The position numbers and the translations under genes were made by a program. 55,588 nt of DNA from Clostridiales bacterium (lineage in GTDB: Bacteria > Bacillota > Clostridia > Oscillospirales > Oscillospiraceae), in assembly GCA_021202515.1 (NCBI GenBank), contig JAJQCW010000070.1:1-55588 (forward strand). The letters run 5' to 3'. Shown here piece after piece: positions 27,041 to 35,554 of this stretch (position 1 is its first letter; each line of letters starts with the position of its first letter). The notes beneath the pieces are model-generated. The model was not told the DNA's origin, searched no databases, and was given only the letters and a program-made list of their open reading frames with translations.

Positions 27041-27709
27041 ATGACATTACAGGAAGCAATGCACGCACGGCATAAAGTGAGCAAATACCAGAACAAGCCG
27101 CTGCCGGCGGATGTGATTCAGCAGCTCAACGACAGGATCAAGGCGCAGAATGAGGAATATAACTTGAACATCCAGCTTGTAACGGAAAGCAAGGATGCGA
27201 TGCCGGGGATCATCGCGAAGCTGATGTCCAAAGGCGTTCAGAACTTCATCATTCTCGCAGGCCCTGATACACCGGACGTTGACGAAAAGCTGGGGTACAG
27301 CAGCGCCGATTTGATGCTTTACGCGCAGACGCTGGGGCTGAATAGCTGGTGGATCGGCGGAATGTACAGCCGCAAGGGAGCAAGAAAGAACTCTGTCGCA
27401 GGAGAGGACGCGAAAATCATCGGGATCGTCGTTGTTGGCTATGGGGAAGACCAGGGGGTCCCCCACAAATCCAAAGCCGCGTCAGACGTATCCTCCTATG
27501 ACGGGACTGCCCCGGAATGGTTCCAGGCGGGCGTCTCCGCCGCTCTGTTAGCGCCAACGGCGATGAATAAACAGGCGTTTACCATCCAAGGAAAAGGCAA
27601 TCAGGTGAGCATGACCTGCAACAACGGCTCCTATTCCGGCGCCGACCTCGGCATTTGCAAATATCATTTTGAGCTTGGCGCAGGAAAAGAAAACTTTCAT
27701 TGGGCGTAA
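27041..27709 (+). CDS. Second nitroreductase-like protein
   Basis: This 222-residue protein is related to nitroreductases of the TM1586-type group: it opens with ARHKVSKYQNKPL in place of the usual RRSxR motif, so FMN binding may differ. The stretch GYSSADLMLYAQTLGLNSWWIGG fits the family core, and LLAPTAMNKQ near 180 echoes the usual APSxxNxQ loop, here C-terminal. The second of two adjacent ATGs is taken because it has the better spacing from AGGAGG. The operon is shared with the first nitroreductase, 18 nt upstream. Confidence 0.75.
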   Translation: MTLQEAMHARHKVSKYQNKPLPADVIQQLNDRIKAQNEEYNLNIQLVTESKDAMPGIIAKLMSKGVQNFIILAGPDTPDVDEKLGYSSADLMLYAQTLGLNSWWIGGMYSRKGARKNSVAGEDAKIIGIVVVGYGEDQGVPHKSKAASDVSSYDGTAPEWFQAGVSAALLAPTAMNKQAFTIQGKGNQVSMTCNNGSYSGADLGICKYHFELGAGKENFHWA

Positions 27710-27730
27710 GACCGTCGGGAGGTGTACAGA

Positions 27731-28042
27731 ATGTGGTTCCGCATCCTGAAAGCCTGGCTCAAGTGGCGCAAGGACTGGGACTCATTGTGTCACTGCTGCG
27801 GAAAGTGCTGTTACACCCGCTCTGTGGGCACCGGCGGAAGGGTCATCATCCATTACAACGACCCCTGCGAGCATCTGGATACCAAAACCCACCTGTGCAG
27901 GATCTATGAGGATCGATTTCGGAAGTGTCGCTACTGCGGTAAGGTCAATTTGTTCACGGCGCTCTTCAACCCCTCCCTGCCGAAAGACTGCGCCTATGTG
28001 CAGACGTTCCGTCTGTGGGCCAGGCAGAAGGATACCGATTGA
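27731..28042 (+). CDS. YkgJ-like Cys-cluster protein
   Basis: This 103-residue protein has eight Cys, arranged as CHCCGKCC near 23-30, then CEH, CRIY, CRYC and a last Cys near 90. This matches the zinc- or iron-binding YkgJ-type cluster domain. The function of this family is not established. The start at 27731 follows GGGAGGTG at 7-nt spacing; a GTG at 27722 overlaps that site. It is the last gene of the nitroreductase operon and ends before a bidirectional terminator. Confidence 0.65.
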   Translation: MWFRILKAWLKWRKDWDSLCHCCGKCCYTRSVGTGGRVIIHYNDPCEHLDTKTHLCRIYEDRFRKCRYCGKVNLFTALFNPSLPKDCAYVQTFRLWARQKDTD

Positions 28043-28115
28043 ACGGGCAAAGCGCCGCTATGCGAGGCCATTTGCAGGGCATTTAGCCCCCTAAACTCCC
28101 ACACTTCATACGTCG

Positions 28116-28157
28116 AAAAGGGCTGTATCAAAACCGAGGTTCTGATACAGCCCTTTT
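28116..28157. terminator. Bidirectional terminator between convergent operons
   Basis: A 15-bp perfect stem (28116-28130 with 28143-28157) has A-runs and T-runs on the two sides. It serves the nitroreductase operon on the plus strand and the Rnf operon on the minus strand. Confidence 0.92.
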
Positions 28158-28181
28158 GTGTTTTTTGTTGTCGCTACCGAT

Positions 28182-28973
28182 TTACCGCAGACGGATGATC
28201 TTCGCCGGGCACTTCTCCGCGCACTTGCCGCAGCCAATGCACTTGTTGTAGTCGATGTGGGCGACGTTGTCCTTCAGGGTGATAGCGCCCTGCTCGCACT
28301 GACGCACGCACAGACCGCAGCCCAGGCAGCCCACGTCGCACAGCGCCTTGACCGTCTTGCCCTTCTCGGTGCTGCTGCACCGGACGGCGTAAGTGCTGCG
28401 GTCCGGCACCAGCTCGATGAGGTTCTGGGGACAGGCTTTCACGCAGCTTCCGCAGGCCACGCACTTGGAACGGTCCACCACGGCCACGCCGTTGACCACA
28501 TGGATGGCGTCGAACTGGCAGGCTTTGACGCAGCTACCGTAGCCCAGGCAGCCCTGCTGACAGGCGCGGACGCCCTTGCCGGGCAGGGAGCCTGCCGCTT
28601 CGCAGCTCTCGATGCCAAAGTAGTTGCACTTGACCTTCATCACGTCGCAGGTGCCCGCGCACTTGACAAAGGCGACCATTTTTTCGGTGCTGTCGGCGCT
28701 GATGCCCATGATTTCGGAAATCTTATCCGCCACAGGCGCGCCGCCCACCGGACAGGCGTTGACCGGAGCCTCGCCCTTGACGATGGCAGCCGCCACCGCG
28801 TCACAGCCAGCGTAGCCGCAGCCGCCGCAGTTGTTGCCGGGCAGACACTCCCGGACGGCGGCTTCCCGCTCGTCCACTTCCACGTGGAAGGTCTCGCTGA
28901 CGAACACCAGCATCAGGCCCACCAGCAGGCCAATGACCGCGAGGATCAGGATACTGGAAACAATCAATGTCAT
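28182..28973 (-). CDS. rnfB: Rnf complex subunit B, Fe-S protein
   Basis: This 263-residue subunit takes electrons from reduced ferredoxin. An N-terminal membrane helix (about 5-25) is followed by the CLPGNNCGGCGYAGC cluster motif (about 43-57) and then several [4Fe-4S] ferredoxin motifs, including CVACGSCVKACP, CLGCGLCVRQC and CIGCGKCAEKCP. Length is in the normal range. It is the last gene of the minus-strand array, following rnfA after 18 nt, and lies just before the shared terminator. Confidence 0.95.
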   Translation of the reverse strand: MTLIVSSILILAVIGLLVGLMLVFVSETFHVEVDEREAAVRECLPGNNCGGCGYAGCDAVAAAIVKGEAPVNACPVGGAPVADKISEIMGISADSTEKMVAFVKCAGTCDVMKVKCNYFGIESCEAAGSLPGKGVRACQQGCLGYGSCVKACQFDAIHVVNGVAVVDRSKCVACGSCVKACPQNLIELVPDRSTYAVRCSSTEKGKTVKALCDVGCLGCGLCVRQCEQGAITLKDNVAHIDYNKCIGCGKCAEKCPAKIIRLR

Positions 28974-28991
28974 CGTTCAGTCCTCCCTTTC

Positions 28992-29570
28992 TCAAGCCAG
29001 GCCGCTGAAGCCGCAGAACGCAATGGCCATCAGCGCGGCGCTGAGCAGCACGATGGGTGCGCCCTGGAACGCCTTGGGGATGTTTTCGTTGTACGCCAGC
29101 CGCTCCCGGATACCAGCCAGGACGACGATGGCGATGGTGTAGCCAACGGCGGTGCCAAAACCAGCCAGAACGCTCTGGATGAAGTTATAGCCGTCGGTGA
29201 CGTTGTTCAGCGCCACACCCAGCACCGCGCAGTTGGTGGTGATGAGGGGCAGGTAGATGCCCAGCGCGCTGTGGAGGGCGGGGACCGCCTTTTTCAGGAA
29301 CATCTCCACCATCTGCACCAGGGCTGCGATGACCAGGATGAACACGATGGTCTGCAAATAGCTCAGGCCCAGGGGGTCCAACACGAAGTCATAGAGCAGG
29401 TTGGCCACGCCGGAGGCGATGGTGATGACGAAGATGACCGCAGCGCCCAGGCTGCCCGCCGTCTCGATCTGCTTGGAAACGCCCAGGAAGGAGCAAAGCC
29501 CCAGGAACTGGTTCAGCACCACGTTATCGACGAAGGCGGCGGTAATCACGATCATAAACAGCGATGTCAT
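28992..29570 (-). CDS. rnfA: Rnf complex subunit A
   Basis: This 192-residue membrane protein has six helices. It opens LFMIVITAAFVDNVVLNQFLGLCSFLGVS, in which the conserved Cys of NQFLGLC lies in a half-membrane helix. RnfA and RnfE are paralogues and together hold the intramembrane [2Fe-2S] site in the family. The second Cys-bearing segment is TTNCAVLG near 112. The start overlaps the rnfE stop by 4 nt. Confidence 0.95.
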   Translation of the reverse strand: MTSLFMIVITAAFVDNVVLNQFLGLCSFLGVSKQIETAGSLGAAVIFVITIASGVANLLYDFVLDPLGLSYLQTIVFILVIAALVQMVEMFLKKAVPALHSALGIYLPLITTNCAVLGVALNNVTDGYNFIQSVLAGFGTAVGYTIAIVVLAGIRERLAYNENIPKAFQGAPIVLLSAALMAIAFCGFSGLA

Positions 29571-30268
29571 ACGGTTTCACCCTCCTTTGTCTCAGCGGTC
29601 TCCTGCTTGGGAGTGGCGCAGGGCTGGCCGCAGGTGGCGCAGCAACCGTCGCAGCTCTCCACCTTGTCGTTGGCGGCGGTGTCGATCTGCGCGCCGTTCA
29701 TAATGGCGATGATGATGGCCAGCACCAGGAACGCGCCGGGCGCCTTGGTCAGAATGGCCACCGGCTCATAGAAGCCGGGCATGACCTGCACACCGAACAG
29801 GGTCCCCGCGCCGAACAGCTCGCGGACGATGCCGATGAGGGTCAGGGCCAGGGTGAAGCCGAGGCCCATGCCCAGGCCGTCCATGACGGACAGCAGGGGC
29901 GGGTTCTTGGCGGCATAAGCCTCCGCCCGGCCCAGGATGATGCAGTTCACCACGATCAGCGGGATGTAAATGCCCAGCGCATCGTAGAGGAAGGGAATGT
30001 ACGCCTGAATCAGCAACTGGATCACCGTCACCAGCGAGGCCACGATGACGATGTACGCCGGCAGCCGGACCTGGTCTGGAATGACCTTCCGCAGGGCGGA
30101 GATGATCAGGTTGGAGAGGATCAGCACCGCCAGAGTGGAGACGCCCATGCCGAAGCCGTTGATGGCCGACGTGGTGACCGCCAGGGTGGGGCACATGCCC
30201 AGCATCATGATAAAGGTGGGGTTTTCCTTGACGACGCCGTTATAAATACGCTCTGTATATTTGTTCAT
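29567..30268 (-). CDS. rnfE: Rnf complex subunit E with Cys-rich tail
   Basis: This 233-residue RnfA paralogue has six helices, with family segments MMLGMCPTLAVTTSA and VVNCIILGRAEAYA. The normal membrane part ends near 200. A further tail follows, with five Cys in ESCDGCCATCGQPC and then a Glu/Lys-rich end. The tail is not needed for the usual role and resembles a metal- or cluster-binding patch. The start at 30268 has GGAGGGG upstream; a longer reading to 30286 overlaps the rnfDG stop. Confidence 0.92.
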   Translation of the reverse strand: MNKYTERIYNGVVKENPTFIMMLGMCPTLAVTTSAINGFGMGVSTLAVLILSNLIISALRKVIPDQVRLPAYIVIVASLVTVIQLLIQAYIPFLYDALGIYIPLIVVNCIILGRAEAYAAKNPPLLSVMDGLGMGLGFTLALTLIGIVRELFGAGTLFGVQVMPGFYEPVAILTKAPGAFLVLAIIIAIMNGAQIDTAANDKVESCDGCCATCGQPCATPKQETAETKEGETV

Positions 30269-30282
30269 CAATATTCCCCTCC

Positions 30283-31830
30283 TCACTGAATGTAGTTGGC
30301 GTAGAAGTCGATGGCGGCATTGACCGCGTTGACCACCGCGCCGGAGGTGGTGGAAGCGCCGGAGACGGAGTCGATCTCATCGTCCGCCGTGGAGCCGCCG
30401 CTCTTGTTCAGGGTGAAGGATTCCACCTGGACGCCCACGAACTGCTCCTTGAAGCTGTCCTCATCCACGCGCATACCCATGCCCGCAGTCTCGTTCAGCT
30501 CGGTAAAGGCGATGCCCAGGATGGTGCCGTCAGTGTCGATGCCAACCGTCATGGTGATGTTGCCGTCGAAGCCGTCGGCGGTGGTCACGTTGATGCCGTA
30601 GCCCACCACGTTGCCGGAGGCGTCGGTGCCGACCACCACGTCATTGATGTAGACATTGCCGTAGGTGCCACGGCCATAGACATCCTCCGCGAACTCTTCC
30701 ACGTTGGCGGAAATCGCGTCGTCGTAGCCGAACTCCTCCGCCAGCGGCACGACCTCCGCATAGGCAGCGGCGTTGGCGGCAATGGCCTGCTGCTCGATGG
30801 TCTCGGCAGTCATGGCGTTGACGCCGCCCAGGGCCAGGCCAGCCAGCAGGGTGATGACCGTCAGGGCAACAGCAGCCTTGGGGATCTTGGGCTTGGGCTT
30901 CTTGGCGTTGTCGCCCACGCCGAAGGGCTTGGGAATGGAGATCCGGTCGATCAGCGGGACCACCAGGTTGCCCAGGATAATGGCGTAGCTGACGCTCTCG
31001 GTGGAGCTGCCATAGGTGCGGAAAATGGCGGTCAGCAGGCCCAGCACCACGCCGTAGTAGATTTGGCCGCGGGAGGTGATGGGGCTGGTGACGGGGTCGG
31101 TGGCCATGAACAGCGCGCCGAACATCAGGCCGCCGCCGCACAGCTCTGCCAGCAGGAACAGGGGGTCGAAGCCCTGCCCGCCGAACAGCCCCATGAAGAT
31201 CACGAAGCTCAGCAGGTAGGAGCCGGGAATGTGCCAGGTGATGCCGCCGACGATGAGCAGGTAGACCGCGCCCACCAGCATGGCCGCGCAGCTAACGCCG
31301 ATGGTGCCGTCGGTGAAGCCCAGGAACATCTCGGTGATGTTCACCGTGCCACCGTTGGCCAGCACCGCCAGGGGGGTGGCGCTGGAGACGCCGTCGATGC
31401 CGAAGTCGGACATCACGGTGCTGAAGGAGATCAGCAGGAAGCAGCGGCCCGCCAGAGCGGGGTTCATAAAGTTCTGGCCCAGGCCGCCGAACACGCACTT
31501 GACGAACAAAATGGCGAACAGGCTGCCCAGATAGGGGATGTACAGCGGCACCGTGGGGGACAGGCACAGGCCCAGCATCAGTCCGGTGACCACGGCGGAG
31601 CCGTCTTTGACGGTGTTCTCCCGGTGGGTGATGTAGTCAAAGATAAACTCCGTCATCACCGCGGTCAGCACGCTGACCGCCAGAATCATGAAGGCGTGGA
31701 AGCCGAAATGCCAGATACCAAAGAGGGTGACGGGCATCAGGGCCAGAACCACGTCGTACATGGCGTGACCGGTGGACAGGTAAGGCTCTCTCAGGTGGGG
31801 AGAGGAGGAGACGTTAAGCAGTTTTTCCAT
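30283..31830 (-). CDS. rnfD-rnfG: Rnf subunits D and G fused in one protein
   Basis: This 515-residue chain has about nine to ten membrane helices of RnfD at residues 1-325, with the flavin-attachment motif DGVSSAT (146-152, Thr152). A Lys/Pro linker (KKPKPKIPK) then leads to a single helix (about 340-360) and an extracellular FMN-binding RnfG domain to 515. Its attachment motif reads DSVSGAS, so the residue at the acceptor position is Ser493 rather than the usual Thr. Usually D and G are separate genes. ApbE would load both FMNs. The start follows GAGGAGGGA. The operon order C-DG-E-A-B is otherwise standard. Confidence 0.93.
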   Translation of the reverse strand: MEKLLNVSSSPHLREPYLSTGHAMYDVVLALMPVTLFGIWHFGFHAFMILAVSVLTAVMTEFIFDYITHRENTVKDGSAVVTGLMLGLCLSPTVPLYIPYLGSLFAILFVKCVFGGLGQNFMNPALAGRCFLLISFSTVMSDFGIDGVSSATPLAVLANGGTVNITEMFLGFTDGTIGVSCAAMLVGAVYLLIVGGITWHIPGSYLLSFVIFMGLFGGQGFDPLFLLAELCGGGLMFGALFMATDPVTSPITSRGQIYYGVVLGLLTAIFRTYGSSTESVSYAIILGNLVVPLIDRISIPKPFGVGDNAKKPKPKIPKAAVALTVITLLAGLALGGVNAMTAETIEQQAIAANAAAYAEVVPLAEEFGYDDAISANVEEFAEDVYGRGTYGNVYINDVVVGTDASGNVVGYGINVTTADGFDGNITMTVGIDTDGTILGIAFTELNETAGMGMRVDEDSFKEQFVGVQVESFTLNKSGGSTADDEIDSVSGASTTSGAVVNAVNAAIDFYANYIQ

Positions 31831-31843
31831 TCCTGATCCCTCC

Positions 31844-33178
31844 TCACAGCTTGCCCTGGCGCTGGAGGTCCAGCACAATGGGCTTGGTTTGTTTGAACAT
31901 CTGGGTCAGCGGGCGCTTGGCCGGGCAGATGTAGGCGCAGCAGCCGCAGCCAATGCAGTCCAGGCCGTGGAGCTTCACATAGCGCTCGTACTCCTTGGCG
32001 GTGGCGGCCTGAGCCATCATCTGGGGCACCAGACCCACCGGGCAGGCCCGGACGCACCGCCCGCACCGGATGCAGGCGGTCTCCTTGATCTCGCAGTCCT
32101 CCACCGGGTCGTGGGTCATGCAGACCAGGGCGTTGTAGCTCTTGGCGATGGGGATGTCCAAGTCGGTGATGGCCATGCCCATCATGGGGCCGCCGATGAG
32201 CACCTTTTTCGGCTCGGCTTTCAGGCCGCCGGCGGCCTCCAGAATTTCACTACAGGAGGTGCCGATCTTCACCAGGAAGTTATGAGGCTCTGCCACCGCG
32301 TCGCCGGTGACGGTGAAGCCCTTCTCCATCAGCGGCTCGTTCAGGCAGACGGCGTGATAGATAGCGGCCAGGGTGGTCACGTTGTTGACGATGCAGCCCA
32401 GGTTGGCGGGGGTATCGTCCGAGGTCATTTTCCGTCTGGTGACGGCGTGGACCAGGTTGCGCTCGCTGCCCTGGGGGTACTTGGTCTTGAGGACCATGAC
32501 GGACATCTTCCGCTCGCCCTCGATGGCCTTTTGCATGGCGGCGATGGCGGCGGGCTTGTCGTCCTGGATGGCGATGACCGCGTCGGCGGCGGGGAACATC
32601 TGCATCAGGACCTTCAGTCCGCTGACGATCCAGCCGGGCTGCTCCTGCATGAGACGGTCGTCACAGGTGATGTACGGCTCGCACTCCGCGCCGTTGGCGA
32701 TGATGTGGTCGATCTCCTCCGGCTGCTCCGGGCAGAGCTTGATGTGGGTGGGGGTGGCTGCGCCGCCCAGACCGACCACACCTGCGGCCTGGACCTTGGC
32801 CACGATCTCCTCGTTGGTCAGCTTGGTGTAGTCACAAGGCTCTCCCACGCCGGGGGCCAGGTTGTACTGCCCGTCGTTGTCGATGACGATACACGGGGCC
32901 ATGACGCCGGCGGAGGTCATGCGGGATTCGATGGCCTTGACCTTGCCGGAACCGGAGGTGATGATGTTGGCGGACTCGAATCCGTCCGCCTTGGCGATGA
33001 TCTGCCCTGCCAGGACAGCTTCGCCTCGTTTTACAATGGGGATGGCGGGCTTGCCAACGTGCTGGTTCAGGGGGAACACCAGTTCTCCCTTCGCCTGATG
33101 GAACACAATCGGCACATTGGCGCTCAGGTCTTTATAGCCCTTTAAGCGTACGCCGCCCCGGAATGTCAGTTTTGGCAT
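31844..33178 (-). CDS. rnfC: Rnf complex subunit C
   Basis: This 444-residue soluble subunit binds FMN and NAD(H) and carries two [4Fe-4S] clusters. The N-terminal barrel is followed by a Complex I 51-kDa-like Rossmann region with the Gly-rich GVVGLGGAATPTHIKL near 132. Two cluster motifs, CIRCGRCVRACP (about 365) and CIGCGCCAYICP (about 405), are present. Length is typical for Firmicutes. It is the first Rnf gene and starts 39 nt after the last reductase gene, on the same strand and without a visible terminator between them. Confidence 0.96.
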   Translation of the reverse strand: MPKLTFRGGVRLKGYKDLSANVPIVFHQAKGELVFPLNQHVGKPAIPIVKRGEAVLAGQIIAKADGFESANIITSGSGKVKAIESRMTSAGVMAPCIVIDNDGQYNLAPGVGEPCDYTKLTNEEIVAKVQAAGVVGLGGAATPTHIKLCPEQPEEIDHIIANGAECEPYITCDDRLMQEQPGWIVSGLKVLMQMFPAADAVIAIQDDKPAAIAAMQKAIEGERKMSVMVLKTKYPQGSERNLVHAVTRRKMTSDDTPANLGCIVNNVTTLAAIYHAVCLNEPLMEKGFTVTGDAVAEPHNFLVKIGTSCSEILEAAGGLKAEPKKVLIGGPMMGMAITDLDIPIAKSYNALVCMTHDPVEDCEIKETACIRCGRCVRACPVGLVPQMMAQAATAKEYERYVKLHGLDCIGCGCCAYICPAKRPLTQMFKQTKPIVLDLQRQGKL

Positions 33179-33217
33179 AAATGCTTTCCCTCACTTTCCT
33201 AAAGCAGAAATGGAAGC

Positions 33218-35323
33218 TTACAGGGAGGCAACTTCCTTTCCGGCTACGTAGCCATAATACATAGCCATAGAATGGGACACGCCTTTCAGCGTGATGGGAT
33301 ATTCAGCGGCAAAGCGGCTGCCCTGCACGTTGCCGGCCACATACAGGCCGGGGATAATGTTGCGGTTTTCGTCAAAGGTGTGGCAGTTTTCATCCGATTC
33401 CAGGCCGCCGCAGATGACCAGCAGCAGGGCTGTCTCGAACTGGTCGGCGTAATAGGGCGGGTTCTCCAGCGGCCACATCCGGCTGGCGGTCTTGCCGAAG
33501 TCGGCGTCGAAGCCGTCCTCTGCCAGCTCGTTATACCGCTCGATGGACTCCAGCGCCGTGGCCTGAGCGTCCTCATCGTCGGGGTACATCAGGGCCACCA
33601 GCTCCTCCAGGGTGTCGGCGGTGACGCAGCGTCCGTCATCGATGGCGGCCTGGAGCTGATAGGGACTCTTGTAGTTCCGGTAGGTGGTGTTGTTGGCGGG
33701 GCCTTCGTCCTCGCTGGCGTAGTCCTCGTAGTAGCAGGCGCCGCCGTGCTCCGCGGGCATATAGGGCAACTGTTCCGGCCAGTTGGCGTCGAAGATCTGC
33801 CAGGACTTGCGGTCCTTTTGTAGCTCGATCTGGTTCTCGATCTGCTGGCCGGGGAGGTCCTCGTTCATAAAGCGCTTGCCGTTCAAATCCAGATTCAGGA
33901 AACCGGCGATGCCCATGACACCGACGCCCTCCAGGTCCGCGCCGCCGCCCATGTGGTGGATCATCGGCGCGTGAGCCTGCTGCACCTGCGCGCCGGCCCA
34001 CATACCCAGCTTGATGCCGTCGCCCATGTTGGTGAAGTTGCCCTCCACGTCCACGTTGGTGAACATCCGGGTGATGCCGTTCTCAATGACATCGGGGCAG
34101 AAGTGCTGCACCATGGCCTCGTTCTGGGAGTAGTCGCCGGTGGCGAGAATGACGCCCTTGGAGGCGTTGACGCGGAAATACGTCCCCTCGTTGGCGTCGC
34201 GGATGTACGCGCCCACACATTTGCCGTCCTCCATGATGAGCTTCTCGGCGAAGCAGCCATAGTGGGCGTCCACGTTGCCAGTGGCGACAGCCGCGTCCAT
34301 GTTGGCGTTGAAGTTGACGCTCTGGTCGGGCTTGAACTCCACAGAGGTGGGGTAACAGGGGAACCGCTCCTGGGTCCAGTCGTAGGCTTCGGGCAGGGGA
34401 TAGAAAATGGGAATCAGGAAGTTATCCGCGCTCTCGTCGGGAATGGCGGAACGGGTCTCCGGGGCGATGTACAGGCTGGTGTTGGGCTCCACCCACCAGT
34501 CAAAAACATCGCCGATGTTGTTGGCCCACTTGGTCATAATGGCCTGCTTGACCTTGTAGCAGGATTCCTGCACATGGAAATCAGAAATGGCGTTGATTTG
34601 CTCTTTCGTCCAATAATCCCGGTTCCAGTTGGCCTGCACGTTGCCGTTGATGACGGCGTACTCACCGCTGCGGCACTGGGGGCTGTCGGCCTTCTCGATG
34701 GAGATGACCTGCGCGCCCTCCTCGGCGGCAGCGCGGACAGCGGCCACGCCAGCGACGCCGCAGCCAATGACCAGCACCTCGCACTCCAGGGTCTCGGAGC
34801 AGTCGTCGTCGGTGATGTCGGGTTCCTCGCCCAGCCAGTCGTCGTCGCTGGAGGAGGTGGAAGTTTCCTCGGCGGCGGCAGTTGCGGTGCCCTGGGCCTG
34901 GGCGATACAGTCGGCGGCGGCAGTGCGGATGGCGTTGCTGGTCAGGGTCGCGCCGGAGACGCCGTCGATGTCGGCGGACTGAGCCTCCAGAATGGCGGCG
35001 GCCATGTCCTCGCCGATGGCTCCGCCGATGTCGGCGGTCTCGTTGGAAACGTCGATCTGCACATCGGTGATGCTGGTCTCGTCGAAGGTCATGGTGACGG
35101 TGACCTCGCCCAGGCCGGTGGCAGTGGCGGAATAGGTGCCGGGGGTGTACCCGCCGGAGCTGGCAGCAGTCGCGGCGGCGCTGGTGTCGCCGGTACTGGC
35201 GGCGGCGGTGCTGCTGGAGGTAGAGTACTCACAGGCGTTGAGGATGCCCAGCGTGGCGACGCTGGCCGCGCCAGCAGCCATGCCTTTGATGAAGTCTCTG
35301 CGTGAAATCGGTTGTTTTGCCAT
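33218..35323 (-). CDS. Tat-exported FMN/FAD reductase lipoprotein (third)
   Basis: This 701-residue extracellular flavoprotein has a Tat signal SRRDFIK (7-13) with lipobox LNAC, giving lipidated Cys31. An FMN_bind domain (about 60-140) carries the flavin-attachment motif DGVSGAT with acceptor Thr126. A FAD_binding_2 domain follows from about 185 (VLVIGCGVAGVAAVRAA). It belongs to the fumarate-reductase-like superfamily, but after GKRFMNE the TTRD-type segment with the catalytic Arg is missing, so the acceptor is probably not fumarate. It is clearly more distant from the other two reductases than they are from each other. A leader hairpin precedes it. AGAAAGGAAG lies before the start. Confidence 0.9.
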   Translation of the reverse strand: MAKQPISRRDFIKGMAAGAASVATLGILNACEYSTSSSTAAASTGDTSAAATAASSGGYTPGTYSATATGLGEVTVTMTFDETSITDVQIDVSNETADIGGAIGEDMAAAILEAQSADIDGVSGATLTSNAIRTAAADCIAQAQGTATAAAEETSTSSSDDDWLGEEPDITDDDCSETLECEVLVIGCGVAGVAAVRAAAEEGAQVISIEKADSPQCRSGEYAVINGNVQANWNRDYWTKEQINAISDFHVQESCYKVKQAIMTKWANNIGDVFDWWVEPNTSLYIAPETRSAIPDESADNFLIPIFYPLPEAYDWTQERFPCYPTSVEFKPDQSVNFNANMDAAVATGNVDAHYGCFAEKLIMEDGKCVGAYIRDANEGTYFRVNASKGVILATGDYSQNEAMVQHFCPDVIENGITRMFTNVDVEGNFTNMGDGIKLGMWAGAQVQQAHAPMIHHMGGGADLEGVGVMGIAGFLNLDLNGKRFMNEDLPGQQIENQIELQKDRKSWQIFDANWPEQLPYMPAEHGGACYYEDYASEDEGPANNTTYRNYKSPYQLQAAIDDGRCVTADTLEELVALMYPDDEDAQATALESIERYNELAEDGFDADFGKTASRMWPLENPPYYADQFETALLLVICGGLESDENCHTFDENRNIIPGLYVAGNVQGSRFAAEYPITLKGVSHSMAMYYGYVAGKEVASL

Positions 35324-35337
35324 AGCTTTTCTTCCTT

Positions 35338-35380
35338 TCTGCTGCACAGGGAGGGCAGGGTTCCCCACACAGCGGGTAGA
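35338..35380 (-). other. Leader hairpin before the third reductase gene
   Basis: On the minus strand, GCTGTGTGGGGA (near 35377) can pair, with several G-U pairs, with TCCCTGTGCAGC just before the ribosome-binding site. The same layout and similar sequence occur before the second reductase gene (37585-37620). The rest of the 231-nt gap (35381-35554) has another imperfect hairpin near 35415-35446 and no gene. Confidence 0.45.
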
Positions 35381-35554
35381 ATTTGCAGCCGTCCACGGCA
35401 AAAGGGCCGGAAGCGGTTCAGAAACGAAGTTCTACGTTCCGAACCTTCTGCCGCAGACGATTTTGAAACAACGCTGTAAAAAACAGGCTGTTTCGAGGGT
35501 TGTTATTTCATGCGGCGCGTCCCAGACAAGACGCACCGCTGGAATACGAAAGGA

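Noticed and set aside
30283-31830. RnfD/RnfG junction as a sequencing frameshift artefact
   Set aside because: The frame is open through the linker with normal codon use, and both domains are complete, so a real fusion is the simpler reading.
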